Positions 50,333 through 60,420 of a stretch of 64,000 nucleotides of DNA are shown piece after piece. The stretch lies in contig JAFMDN010000001.1 of the NCBI GenBank assembly GCA_017857235.1, positions 24,886 through 88,885 of the forward strand. The letters run 5' to 3'. Origin of the DNA: Methanobacteriota archaeon (GTDB taxonomy: Archaea; Thermoplasmatota; Thermoplasmata; Thermoplasmatales; GCA-001856825). The translations under genes were made by a program, and so were the position numbers. How positions within the stretch are numbered: position 1 is the stretch's first letter; every line of letters starts with the position of its first letter. A model generated the notes under the pieces. That model ran no database searches and was not told the DNA's origin. It saw only the letters and a list, made by a program, of their open reading frames with translations.

Positions 50333-51077
50333 TTTCATTACATATTAAATATTGAGTTCTCTTAGTCCAGAATGAAATAATATATCCGTTTAAAAAAGTT
50401 AATTGGAGAATTGTGGATATTGGAATGCGTTTCGTTCATTACCTTTTATTAATTACGTGACTTTTTTAAATTTAATATTCTAAGTTTGATAGAAATACAA
50501 TAATGTATACCGATATATTTCTAATATTGTCTTAAATTCTATTTAAATTTAATAATATCTTTTTATGTACATCATATTCAATTTATCCTAAGATCTCATC
50601 TCAATATCCTTAAATTTACATAGAATTGGGGGCACTATCCTATAATTAGTGGCAAAATTTTTGTGGAAATTTTTGGGATGCCCAATTTCAAAGTTCCTCA
50701 TTATATTATATCTTTGTATACATTTAATCTAAGGACTGAACTTACGCTGAATTTATAATTTTGTTCAATGATTCTTAAGTACGTAATTTTCTTGCTGATT
50801 CTTAACCTGGCTATGAATCTATTATATTTATTCTTCTACTAATACCTCTGTTTGATCTTTCTACCATATTCTTCAATCTTACAATCTTCCCTATGCGTTA
50901 AGCAAATTTGTAAAAGGTTAAGAGAAGATACAATCTTGTTTTCATGTTATTGATGCTTCGTTGCCTGTGATTTTTGCTAATGCGATATATTTAACTTCAT
51001 ACACAAAATTTAAAGACAGTGTTTCATTTATCGCCATATTTGAATTAAGTTAAAATACGTTTATAAAATAATTCAAA

Positions 51078-52346
51078 ATGAACTCAAATAATGAAAGCAT
51101 AGTTTCACGAATTCGTCAACATTTTCCTAATATAGATCATGACATTTCAGGTAAAGAAAGAATATTCCTGGACAACGGAGCAGGAAGTTTAGTTTTGAAA
51201 GAGGCTGCTAACGCTGAAAATTTTGCCAGAATTAATGCCAGTGCCAATGTTGATGGACAATACTATGAATCTGAATTAAATGAAGAAATATTAAAGAAAG
51301 GAAGAGAGGCTTTGGCAGTTCTTTTCAATTCTAAAAGTCCCGATAATATATTTCAGGGAGAGTCAGCATCCAGTCTATCATTTTTGATAGCGATTGCGCT
51401 AAGAAATTATATAGGCAAGGAAGGTAATGTAATATCAACATACAATGAACATTATTCCTCGGTGGGACCTTACATATTCCTGAAGAAAAATGGATTTATT
51501 AGGGATGTAAAATTAACTAAGATTAATCCCGAAACCACAGAAATAGATCTAGAGCATATGAAAGAGCTCATGGATAAAAATACTAAACTCATTGTAGCTA
51601 CTGCAGAAAGCAATCTAACTGGCACTAAATCAACAATAACCCAATTAAGAAAGCTGGCTGATGAGAATGATGGTCTTTTAATAATTGATGGAGTCCATTA
51701 TGCTCCTCAGGATTTGATAGATGTGACATCTCCGAATGTTGATGCTTTTATTATATCCATGTATAAATTATTTGGACCTCGAGGTTCCTTCGCATATTTA
51801 TCTGACAATCTTCTGAGGCAATCTGAGCCATACAATGTAGATCCATTCACAAATAGATTCAAGGGTTCCTTCATGGAGCTTGGCACCAGAGACCAGGCGA
51901 TTTTTAATTCATCTTTCGAGGTAGTTAAATTTCTTTCTAATCTAATCGAAGATAAGGGAATTATTTCAAGGTCCGGCATTGAAGAAGCTTTTGCATGGAA
52001 TAAGTCATACCTTACAAATTTGAATAAATTTATTTTAGAAGGTGATGGATATACTCCGGGTTTAAATAATATAAAAAATGTAAGAATATTAGGGATTAAG
52101 GAAACAAAGGATCTTGATAGAAGAGGAAGCACTTTTTCATTCAATTTCGAAAACATTGACGATGCAAAAGCTGAAAAAATTTATTGGGAAAAATTTGGTA
52201 TCACTGTAGTTGGGGGAAATCATTTCAACTTGGCACATGATTACCTTTCTAGAAAATCTGTTCTAAGGGTTACCTTCTTGATGTACAATACAATCGAGGA
52301 GGCAAGAAAATTCCTTAAAGCAACTGAATACATTGCTTCTATTTAA
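51078..52346 (+). CDS. Class V aminotransferase / cysteine desulfurase-like protein
   Basis: IFLDNGAGSLV, STYNEHYSSVGPY, IIDGVHYAPQDLIDV, PLP-Lys context ISMYKLFGPRG. Confidence 0.82.
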   Translation: MNSNNESIVSRIRQHFPNIDHDISGKERIFLDNGAGSLVLKEAANAENFARINASANVDGQYYESELNEEILKKGREALAVLFNSKSPDNIFQGESASSLSFLIAIALRNYIGKEGNVISTYNEHYSSVGPYIFLKKNGFIRDVKLTKINPETTEIDLEHMKELMDKNTKLIVATAESNLTGTKSTITQLRKLADENDGLLIIDGVHYAPQDLIDVTSPNVDAFIISMYKLFGPRGSFAYLSDNLLRQSEPYNVDPFTNRFKGSFMELGTRDQAIFNSSFEVVKFLSNLIEDKGIISRSGIEEAFAWNKSYLTNLNKFILEGDGYTPGLNNIKNVRILGIKETKDLDRRGSTFSFNFENIDDAKAEKIYWEKFGITVVGGNHFNLAHDYLSRKSVLRVTFLMYNTIEEARKFLKATEYIASI

Positions 52347-52388
52347 AATGAAAATTAATCTTGAATTTTATTTTTAATCTTTTTATTG

Positions 52389-53744
52389 TTATACACAACA
52401 GCTCATCTTATTAACGTCGCCATAATAGGATAAAGCTGCTAATCTTAAAACCTCTGAAAAACTTGGGAATATTTGATTGCTGTCTATTAGGTCATTAATA
52501 GTTGCACCAGCATTCATCAAGATCGCAGATTCATTGATGATCTCTTCCGATCTTTCTGAAATTACCTGAATGCCCAAGATCTTTAAGTTTCTTAAATCAA
52601 CATTCAATTTTACCAATCCAATTTCCTCATTTTCTATGTATCCCCTAGCCAATGAATCAATTGGAACCTTTAGGCTTTTTACATACATGTTGCCTATAAG
52701 CTCGCTTGATGTTTTACCTACCTTAGCAATACCTGGAGAAATAAATATGTTCTCAGGAACTGCATCATAGTTGATTTTCTTTTTTTCTTCCGTAAATGCA
52801 TTGGAGACTGCTATCGATCCTTGCCGACCTGCTAAAGGTTCTAGCATTTTTATACCTATTACGTCTCCCGCAGCAAACACACTTGGATTCGTGGTTCTAA
52901 GCTCTTCATCTGTTTTGATCCCACCTCGTTCGTTTAATTCAATTTGTGCATTTTCCAGTCCAATTTCAACATTAGGCTTTCTTCCAGTTGCCATTAAAAG
53001 CCTTTCTGATTCTATAATCCCAAAGTTCCCACTAACAATTAATTTATCATTTTTCTTTTGAACTTTAATATTTTTAGAGTTTAAAAAAACCTTGACACCG
53101 TATGATTCTATTATCTTTCTCGCCATGACTGAAAATTCCGGATCATATTCCGGTATTAATCTAGGACTCCTCTGAATTATCGAAACTTCTGCCCCCAAAC
53201 CAGAATATATGTCTGAAAATTCCAATGCTAATGCCCTGCCTCCAATTATAGTCAAAGATTCCACTTTTTTATCGGGGCTCAGAGCCCTATCACTTGTCCA
53301 GAAATCTATCTTTTCTAGACCTTCAATTTCAGGGATGTTCGGTCTAGAACCAGTTGCGATTATACACCTCTCAAACTCATAAATGTCATTTCCTACCTTT
53401 ACTGATTTTCTATCCTTAAATTTAGCCTCGCCCTGAACCAATTTAACATCATATGAGTTCAATATATCTTCATACTTTTTTTTCCTTAATGTTCCTACCA
53501 CTTCATCTTTTTCACTGAAAGCGGCCATAAAATCTGGGAATTGATTTGAATTTATCCTTTTTCTTAGTTCTCTATAAAAATGTGATATTGAGAGCAATTT
53601 TTTCGAAGGAATACAACCAACATTAACACATGTTCCACCTAAGGAGCCTTTTCCTATCAATATTGGCTTAATTCCTAGTTCATTAGCCTTTATCATAGCA
53701 GCAAAACCTGCTGCTCCGTATCCTATTATAACAAGCTTTTCCAT
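52389..53744 (-). CDS. merA: Mercuric reductase (no NmerA domain)
   Basis: GGTCVNVGCIPSKKLLSISH redox disulfide site; pyridine-nucleotide-disulfide oxidoreductase domains; C-terminal vicinal Cys pair ...DVNKMSCCV characteristic of MerA. Confidence 0.87.
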   Translation of the reverse strand: MEKLVIIGYGAAGFAAMIKANELGIKPILIGKGSLGGTCVNVGCIPSKKLLSISHFYRELRKRINSNQFPDFMAAFSEKDEVVGTLRKKKYEDILNSYDVKLVQGEAKFKDRKSVKVGNDIYEFERCIIATGSRPNIPEIEGLEKIDFWTSDRALSPDKKVESLTIIGGRALALEFSDIYSGLGAEVSIIQRSPRLIPEYDPEFSVMARKIIESYGVKVFLNSKNIKVQKKNDKLIVSGNFGIIESERLLMATGRKPNVEIGLENAQIELNERGGIKTDEELRTTNPSVFAAGDVIGIKMLEPLAGRQGSIAVSNAFTEEKKKINYDAVPENIFISPGIAKVGKTSSELIGNMYVKSLKVPIDSLARGYIENEEIGLVKLNVDLRNLKILGIQVISERSEEIINESAILMNAGATINDLIDSNQIFPSFSEVLRLAALSYYGDVNKMSCCV

Positions 53745-53750
53745 TTTCTA

Positions 53751-53933
53751 TCAGCAACTGCATGCGTGGTTATTACCTGAACCTATGAATTCATTAGCAC
53801 AGTGATCACAGCAGAAGTAATGTGCTTTGCCTTCTATTTTAACTTCATATGATTCTTCCAGCGTTATCTCTTTACCGCAGTATTCACATTTTAAATTTGA
53901 TACTTCTTCATTCTTTTTAATTATGAAATTCAT
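53751..53933 (-). CDS. TRASH-domain metallochaperone-like protein (MerH-like)
   Basis: LKCEYCGKEITLEESYEVKIEGKAHYFCCDHCANEF TRASH motif, adjacent to merA; ATG at 53933 preferred over the track start. Confidence 0.8.
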   Translation of the reverse strand: MNFIIKKNEEVSNLKCEYCGKEITLEESYEVKIEGKAHYFCCDHCANEFIGSGNNHACSC

Positions 53934-53971
53934 AAAATGCCATTTGTTGGGTTTATTTAAAATTATTGTTA

Positions 53972-53991
53972 ATATGAACAATAGTTCATAT
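53972..53991. promoter_or_regulatory. Perfect inverted repeat atatgaac-aata-gttcatat, candidate ArsR-type operator between merH and the regulator
   Basis: 8+4+8 nt perfect palindrome in the 88-bp divergent intergenic region. Confidence 0.7.
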
Positions 53992-54021
53992 ATTTATACG
54001 TTAAATAAATTACATATATAA

Positions 54022-54354
54022 ATGAATCAAATAGAAGATCTAGGACTAATAGAAATAAGCAGGCTCTTCCAAGCCCTATCTGAACCAACAAGGCTACAGA
54101 TAACTGCACTATTGATTAACCAAGGTTCCATGAGTGTATCAATGATTTCTAAAGAATTAAAAAAGTCGCAATCTTTAATATCACATCATTTGAGCTGCCT
54201 CAGAAATTGTGGGGTAGTAAAATATAATAAAAAAGAACAAAATGTCTATTATGAAATAGCATCGGATAAAATCAGAGTTATTATATCAAGTGCTATAAAA
54301 CATGTCAGAGAATATGGTTCGAGTATTCTTTCCTGTGATATTATTAACGATTGA
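54022..54354 (+). CDS. ArsR-family transcriptional regulator, probable mercury-responsive regulator
   Basis: LFQALSEPTRLQITALLINQGSMSVSMISKELKKSQSLISHHLSCLRNCGVVKY winged HTH; divergent from merH-merA. Confidence 0.8.
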   Translation: MNQIEDLGLIEISRLFQALSEPTRLQITALLINQGSMSVSMISKELKKSQSLISHHLSCLRNCGVVKYNKKEQNVYYEIASDKIRVIISSAIKHVREYGSSILSCDIIND

Positions 54355-54365
54355 TAATAAATAAA

Positions 54366-54917
54366 TTAATCTTTATTAGCAATTATAAGATCATAAAAAT
54401 TTTTCCTAACCTTATCTAATTTGGGTTCTATCACGAATTTGCAATATGGATTCCTTCTATTTCTGAAAAAATACATCTTATGGTAGTCCTCAGCTTCGTA
54501 AAAGTTTTTCACGTAATCCACTTCAGTGACTATAGGTTTAATAAAGTATTTCGCCTTCTCTTCCAGAAATTTCTTAGCAGCATCGTAGTCCTCTTTATTA
54601 TATACATAAATTGCGGACCTATATTGCTCACCAATATCATTACCCTGCCTGTTCAGTGAGGTAGGATCATGGATAGCTAGGAATATTTCAAGAAGTTCCC
54701 TTAATGAAATTATATTATCATCGTACTGGATTTTCACAACCTCAGCGTGACCTGTTAATCCGCTGCAAACTTCCCCGTATGTAGGATTATTTTTATGCCC
54801 TCCAGAATATCCTGGTGTTACTTGTATTACGCCCTTTACTTGTGAGAATACTGCCTCTGAACACCAGAAGCATCCCGTTCCAAATATTATTTCCTTATTC
54901 ATTTCTATCAGGAACAA
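54366..54917 (-). CDS. msrA: Peptide methionine sulfoxide reductase MsrA
   Basis: FGTGCFWCSEAVF, GYSGGHKNNPTYGEVCSGLTGHAEVV. Confidence 0.93.
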   Translation of the reverse strand: MFLIEMNKEIIFGTGCFWCSEAVFSQVKGVIQVTPGYSGGHKNNPTYGEVCSGLTGHAEVVKIQYDDNIISLRELLEIFLAIHDPTSLNRQGNDIGEQYRSAIYVYNKEDYDAAKKFLEEKAKYFIKPIVTEVDYVKNFYEAEDYHKMYFFRNRRNPYCKFVIEPKLDKVRKNFYDLIIANKD

Positions 54918-55272
54918 ATAATATGGATAAGGAGTTCACGCAATATCTTGTATTCTTTGAAGTAAAACCCTCACCATAAAATATATGACCCAAATGAGCA
55001 CCACAGTTTTTGCATCTTATCTCAGTTCTAATTCCATCCTTATCTGGTAATTTAAGAACTGAGCCTGGAATTTCATCATCAAAACTTGGCCAACCGCAGT
55101 CAGAATGGAATTTATATTCAGACTTGAAAAGTGGTGAATCACACCTCCTGCAGACGTAAATCCCCTTTTCGAAGTGATTATAATATTCGTTTAAAAATGG
55201 GCGTTCGGTTCCACCATAAACAATTATCCTTTCCTCTTCAGGAGTAAGTTTCCTGTAGTATTTCCCTTTCAT
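54895..55272 (-). CDS. msrB: Peptide methionine (R)-S-oxide reductase MsrB
   Basis: YVCRRCDSPLFKSEYKFHSDCGWPSFDDEI, EIRCKNCGAHLGHIFYGEG, RYCVNSLSI. Confidence 0.93.
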   Translation of the reverse strand: MKGKYYRKLTPEEERIIVYGGTERPFLNEYYNHFEKGIYVCRRCDSPLFKSEYKFHSDCGWPSFDDEIPGSVLKLPDKDGIRTEIRCKNCGAHLGHIFYGEGFTSKNTRYCVNSLSILFVPDRNE

Positions 55273-55342
55273 TAGTTAGTCAATCTAAATCAGCTTAAAT
55301 CCTATTTGTAGCTTAGATTATTAATTTTATGCGAAAAGTTGA

Positions 55343-56251
<909 letters not shown>

Positions 56252-56437
56252 ATTTTAAGAAAATAATTTAGCATGGAGGTTTTAACCCTTAAACTTGATT
56301 ATATTACATTTTCTTAATTTAAATTTGATGAAGATATAACATGTAAATTTTGCCTTATAATTTTTCCAGGGGAAGATCATTTCAATTTAATTAATGAAAA
56401 TATTAAATAAAAAAATTATAATCAATTTTCTGTCAGA

Positions 56438-56935
56438 TTAGCCCTGCACTATGAAGGTTCCAATATATGGAGTAAACATCCTTGATTGTAAATTCAAGCT
56501 CTGTTGTATTGAGAAGTCTATTATGACGGTCACTGTCTTATGGGCGGGAATATTTATAGGATGATTTATAAAAGCAAATGGAGAACTTAACTTGAAAGAT
56601 ATGTTCCCCATGCCGACAATATTGACAGTAACGCTAGATATGTACAATCTCATCATTGTATATTTCTGTGCACTTAGAGATATGTTTGTTAATAAACTTG
56701 CATTGTTTATTGTTAATCCCAAAATGTTAATGGTTACTGGGCTTGATAAGTTGTAATAAGTCCAGCCGCTTTGATTTCCATGAAGGGCCACTTCGGTGAA
56801 AGTGATATAAACGGCTGATATACCAGGCATAGGTTGATCTGCGACCTTAAGTGCAAGGTTACCATTATTGCTAAACATAAAAGATGCAAAAATTACCCCG
56901 ATTATCAATATTATTACTACTGAAATAATAGCCAA
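56438..56935 (-). CDS. DUF4382-like secreted/membrane-anchored protein (start ambiguous because of an A9 tract)
   Basis: N-terminal hydrophobic segment, then PMPGISAVYITFTEVALHGNQSGWTYYNLSSPVTINIL, DUF4382-like pattern. Confidence 0.6.
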   Translation of the reverse strand: MAIISVVIILIIGVIFASFMFSNNGNLALKVADQPMPGISAVYITFTEVALHGNQSGWTYYNLSSPVTINILGLTINNASLLTNISLSAQKYTMMRLYISSVTVNIVGMGNISFKLSSPFAFINHPINIPAHKTVTVIIDFSIQQSLNLQSRMFTPYIGTFIVQG

Positions 56936-57096
56936 AGTTTTTTTTTCCCATTATTCAAAAATAATCATATGTTATTTAATTGATTTGATACAATTTTCAA
57001 ATTTTAACTTTGGTGCATTTAACAAATTGTACATTTGTTAACAGAAGCCTTTAAATAGCGCTTCCTATCTCCATCTTATGGCCGATAAAATGAGAG

Positions 57097-57705
57097 ATGA
57101 TTTACTTTATAGAGGCACAGCTTGAACTTAATAAACTTAGAGAGCAAATGTTAATAAATACCCGCGAAGTCATTAATGTTTTAAACAAGAGAAAGGAACT
57201 TTCTCAGTCTATTGGCAGATTGAAATCTATACTTGGTATAGATGTCAGGGATTACCAAAGGGAAAGAGAAGTACTTAATAATCTAGAATTTGATGATGTA
57301 ACTTCAAGAGCCATTGTTAATCTTCTATTTGAGTTATCAATTCAGAGCCAAAGACCTTTAATTTCAAGTATCAAATGGAAAGAACTTAGGGTTTTAGGGA
57401 AGGAATTTAATATCTTGACCGGTTCCTCTGATTTTGTCCTGATAATGGCTGGATTGATTGCAAGTAAACCAGGAGGAGTCGTTTACACCCTGAATCCATT
57501 GCCCAATATGCTTGAACTCGGATTGATATTGGGTGGTTCTCATATAATCAATTCAGAAGCAGAGAGTTCAGCAATCCGCATTTATTACAATAAGAAAATA
57601 TTACATGATAATGCTTTTATATTTGATGATCCAAAAGGTTCATATTTCGGGGTTCCGGCTGATTCACTAAAATTTTTCGGAAAAATGGATGTTGCCATTA
57701 TATGA
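57097..57705 (+). CDS. Chorismate mutase (AroQ-like) fused to an unrecognised C-terminal domain
   Basis: LNKLREQMLINTREVINVLNKRKELSQSIGRLKSILGI resembles CM type II; about 120 aa after it is unassigned; precedes the tyrA-like gene. Confidence 0.6.
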   Translation: MIYFIEAQLELNKLREQMLINTREVINVLNKRKELSQSIGRLKSILGIDVRDYQREREVLNNLEFDDVTSRAIVNLLFELSIQSQRPLISSIKWKELRVLGKEFNILTGSSDFVLIMAGLIASKPGGVVYTLNPLPNMLELGLILGGSHIINSEAESSAIRIYYNKKILHDNAFIFDDPKGSYFGVPADSLKFFGKMDVAII

Positions 57706-58328
57706 TAGTATCAATAATAGGCTCGGATGGAAGATTAGGAACTTCTTTGAAGAAAGTAATGAATAATAGACTTGATTACGTTTATTGCAATTCGAAGCAT
57801 TGTGATGAGGATGCAATAATGGAATCAGATGTATCCGTATTGGCAGTTCCAATAACTGAAACTATTAAAATACTTGACAGATATTACACAAAAAAATTGA
57901 TTATTGAAACGTGCTCGGTTAAAACACCTTTTAGAAAATATAAAGGACATTTTATTTCAATACACCCGCTCTTTGGCCCACTATCATATGAAAAACGCAA
58001 GAAAATTTTGGTAATAAAGGATCTAAGCATCCCTAATTATGGAAGTGTTTTGGAAGAGCTCTTTCCTAGCTACGAATTTCTTGAAATGGATTTAGAAGAA
58101 CATGATAAAATTATGGCAATAGCCCAAGCTATACCGTATCTTTTATCCCTATCTGTTAATGTACCTGAGATAAATATTGATATGAATTCATATAATGCCC
58201 TGAAGACATTGATAAATCTTAGAGAAAATGAAAACCCTGAAGTGATGAGAGATTCAATACAATTAAATCCATTTGCAAAGCCATTAATAAGGAAACTACT
58301 TGAGAATATTTCACAATTTGAAAAATAA
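57702..58328 (+). CDS. Prephenate dehydrogenase-like (TyrA N-terminal domain)
   Basis: IIGSDGRLGTSLKK Rossmann motif, VLAVPITETIKIL, ETCSVKTPFRK, SIHPLFGP. Confidence 0.8.
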   Translation: MIVSIIGSDGRLGTSLKKVMNNRLDYVYCNSKHCDEDAIMESDVSVLAVPITETIKILDRYYTKKLIIETCSVKTPFRKYKGHFISIHPLFGPLSYEKRKKILVIKDLSIPNYGSVLEELFPSYEFLEMDLEEHDKIMAIAQAIPYLLSLSVNVPEINIDMNSYNALKTLINLRENENPEVMRDSIQLNPFAKPLIRKLLENISQFEK

Positions 58329-58484
58329 ATTTCCGGTGACAATAATTTAACAGAGGTAGTGAGAATAAACTTTATTAATGCGGAACCATGGAACAGAATG
58401 GCAAACCTTAATTATTGTGCTTTCAAGGAATATATAATGAAAGATTGCTCTTGATCCTCTAACATTTATAGTATCTTTCGCAAC

Positions 58485-58691
58485 ATGAGAATATCGAGGA
58501 AGAGATCTCTTGTAGATTATCCATTTGTAATAATGAAGAGTGAATTCCACTTCTCACACACTTTAGTCACACCTTTCAGAACAGTGAGAATGAAATTCGT
58601 GTTTTCTCGCATCTATTATAATCTGTTTGCACTGGGTCAACTAAAACAGAGAGTAAACTATCGAAATTTTAACAAAAAATTGAGAAAATAA
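58485..58691 (+). pseudogene. Possible transposase C-terminal remnant
   Basis: RKRSLVDYPFVIMKSEFHFSHTLVTPFRTVRMKFVFSRIYYNLFALGQL resembles the C-terminal part of a DDE transposase; no intact N-terminal part. Confidence 0.4.
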
Positions 58692-58857
58692 GATGGGGAA
58701 ATAGGATTCGTTTGTTTATTTGGCTGAATTGACGATAGAACTATGGTAAAACTAAATAGTTTGGTATAACTTAATCAAAATTCTCTGGATTTTAGAAATC
58801 CTCAATATTGTCTAGCAATATTTAAATATTGAAAATCCAATATTATACATTAGTGGT

Positions 58858-60417
58858 ATGATGTCCAAAGAAATCGGCTTAACTTTGGATAGGCTTTTTT
58901 ATAGAACTCTCATGGTTAACCCTGATGAAAAAATAATTTATAAAGATACTTATTTGACATATAAAGATTTTTTTAAAAATTCGGTTAAAATAGCAAATTC
59001 ATTGAACGAATCGGGATTTAAAAACATAAACATAGGAATAATGGATTGGAATACAATTGAATACGCCGAGCTTTTATATGCCATCCCATTTTCGGGTAAT
59101 GTTGCACATCCGATAAATATTAGATTACCTCCTGAAAATCTAATCAAAACGATAATTGAAGCTAAGGATTCTGTTATTTTCTTTTCAAAAGATATGATAC
59201 CTTTAATAGAGAAAATAAAAAATTTAGACATTATTCCCAAGAAAAATCTATTTTATATAGGTAGTGAAGCAAACGGATATAACAATTTCCTTGATCTTTT
59301 AAATAACTCAAATGAAAAACTAAATTTGAATATAAATGAAAATGATCCAATTATGATATTATTTACTTCAGGAACAACAGGTACTCCAAAAGGAGTAAAA
59401 TATACTTCAAGAGAGATGATACTAAGTATATGGTCCATGTTAACACAACTTTCTGCATTTGAAGGGAATTCCAGATTGTCATCAAAAGATGTTGTTTTTT
59501 CATTGATACCGTTTTATCATTTAATTTCTTGGGGATCATTATATATTTCAACATTATTGGGAGCTAAATATGTGATGGATGGAAAATTTGATACAGAAAG
59601 TATATTGAATGCAATAAAAGATAATAAAGTAACATGGATGGCAATGGTTCCAACAATGCTATATCAACTATTATCCTCAAAAAATGCGGATATTATGAAT
59701 GGAATGAAAATATTAATTGGAGGTTCTGTGATACCATCAGGCTTGGTAAAAATGGCAATGCAGCATAATATTGAATTAACTTCAATTTATGGTTTTACAG
59801 ATGGTCTTGGAGCAGGGATAGGCACACTAAAACAAAAAGGAAGTAGAACTAAAGAAGAAGAATATTATGATTCAACTGCTTTTTTCACGCCACTACCACT
59901 TACTGAATATTATTTTGATGAAAGTAAAGGTGGAGAAATTTATTTTAGAGCTCCTTGGTTACCTAATGAATATTTTAATTTGCCAAAAGAGGAGTCAGAT
60001 AAAGCATATACAAAAGATGGATGGTTTCTACCTGGTGATGCCGGATCAATAGAGAAGGACGGTAAAATCAAGATTATAGATAGAACTAAAGACCTTATTA
60101 AGAGTGGTGGTGAATTTATACCATCAATGAAGTTAGAAGATTTAATTTCTGAATTAGAATCTGTTGAGCTTGTTGCAGTTGTTGGTAAAAATAACCCACA
60201 ATGGATAGAAAGGCCATGGGCATTTGTAAAATTAAAAAAAGGAAAGAATTTCAATGAAAAAGATGCGCGTGAGCATTTAGAAGAATATGTTAAAAAAGGA
60301 ATAATAGAAAAATGGTGGATACCAGACAAATTTATCATTATTGATGATATGCCATTAACGGGTACTGGAAAAATAGATAAAAAAGTATTAAAAGATAAAA
60401 TTAACAACTCAGAATGA
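58858..60417 (+). CDS. AMP-dependent acyl-CoA synthetase/ligase
   Basis: ILFTSGTTGTPKGVKYTSREM, IYGFTDG, DGWFLPGDAGSIEKDGKIKIIDRTKDLIKSGGEFI, PLTGTGKIDKKVL. Confidence 0.9.
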   Translation: MMSKEIGLTLDRLFYRTLMVNPDEKIIYKDTYLTYKDFFKNSVKIANSLNESGFKNINIGIMDWNTIEYAELLYAIPFSGNVAHPINIRLPPENLIKTIIEAKDSVIFFSKDMIPLIEKIKNLDIIPKKNLFYIGSEANGYNNFLDLLNNSNEKLNLNINENDPIMILFTSGTTGTPKGVKYTSREMILSIWSMLTQLSAFEGNSRLSSKDVVFSLIPFYHLISWGSLYISTLLGAKYVMDGKFDTESILNAIKDNKVTWMAMVPTMLYQLLSSKNADIMNGMKILIGGSVIPSGLVKMAMQHNIELTSIYGFTDGLGAGIGTLKQKGSRTKEEEYYDSTAFFTPLPLTEYYFDESKGGEIYFRAPWLPNEYFNLPKEESDKAYTKDGWFLPGDAGSIEKDGKIKIIDRTKDLIKSGGEFIPSMKLEDLISELESVELVAVVGKNNPQWIERPWAFVKLKKGKNFNEKDAREHLEEYVKKGIIEKWWIPDKFIIIDDMPLTGTGKIDKKVLKDKINNSE

Positions 60418-60420
60418 TTT

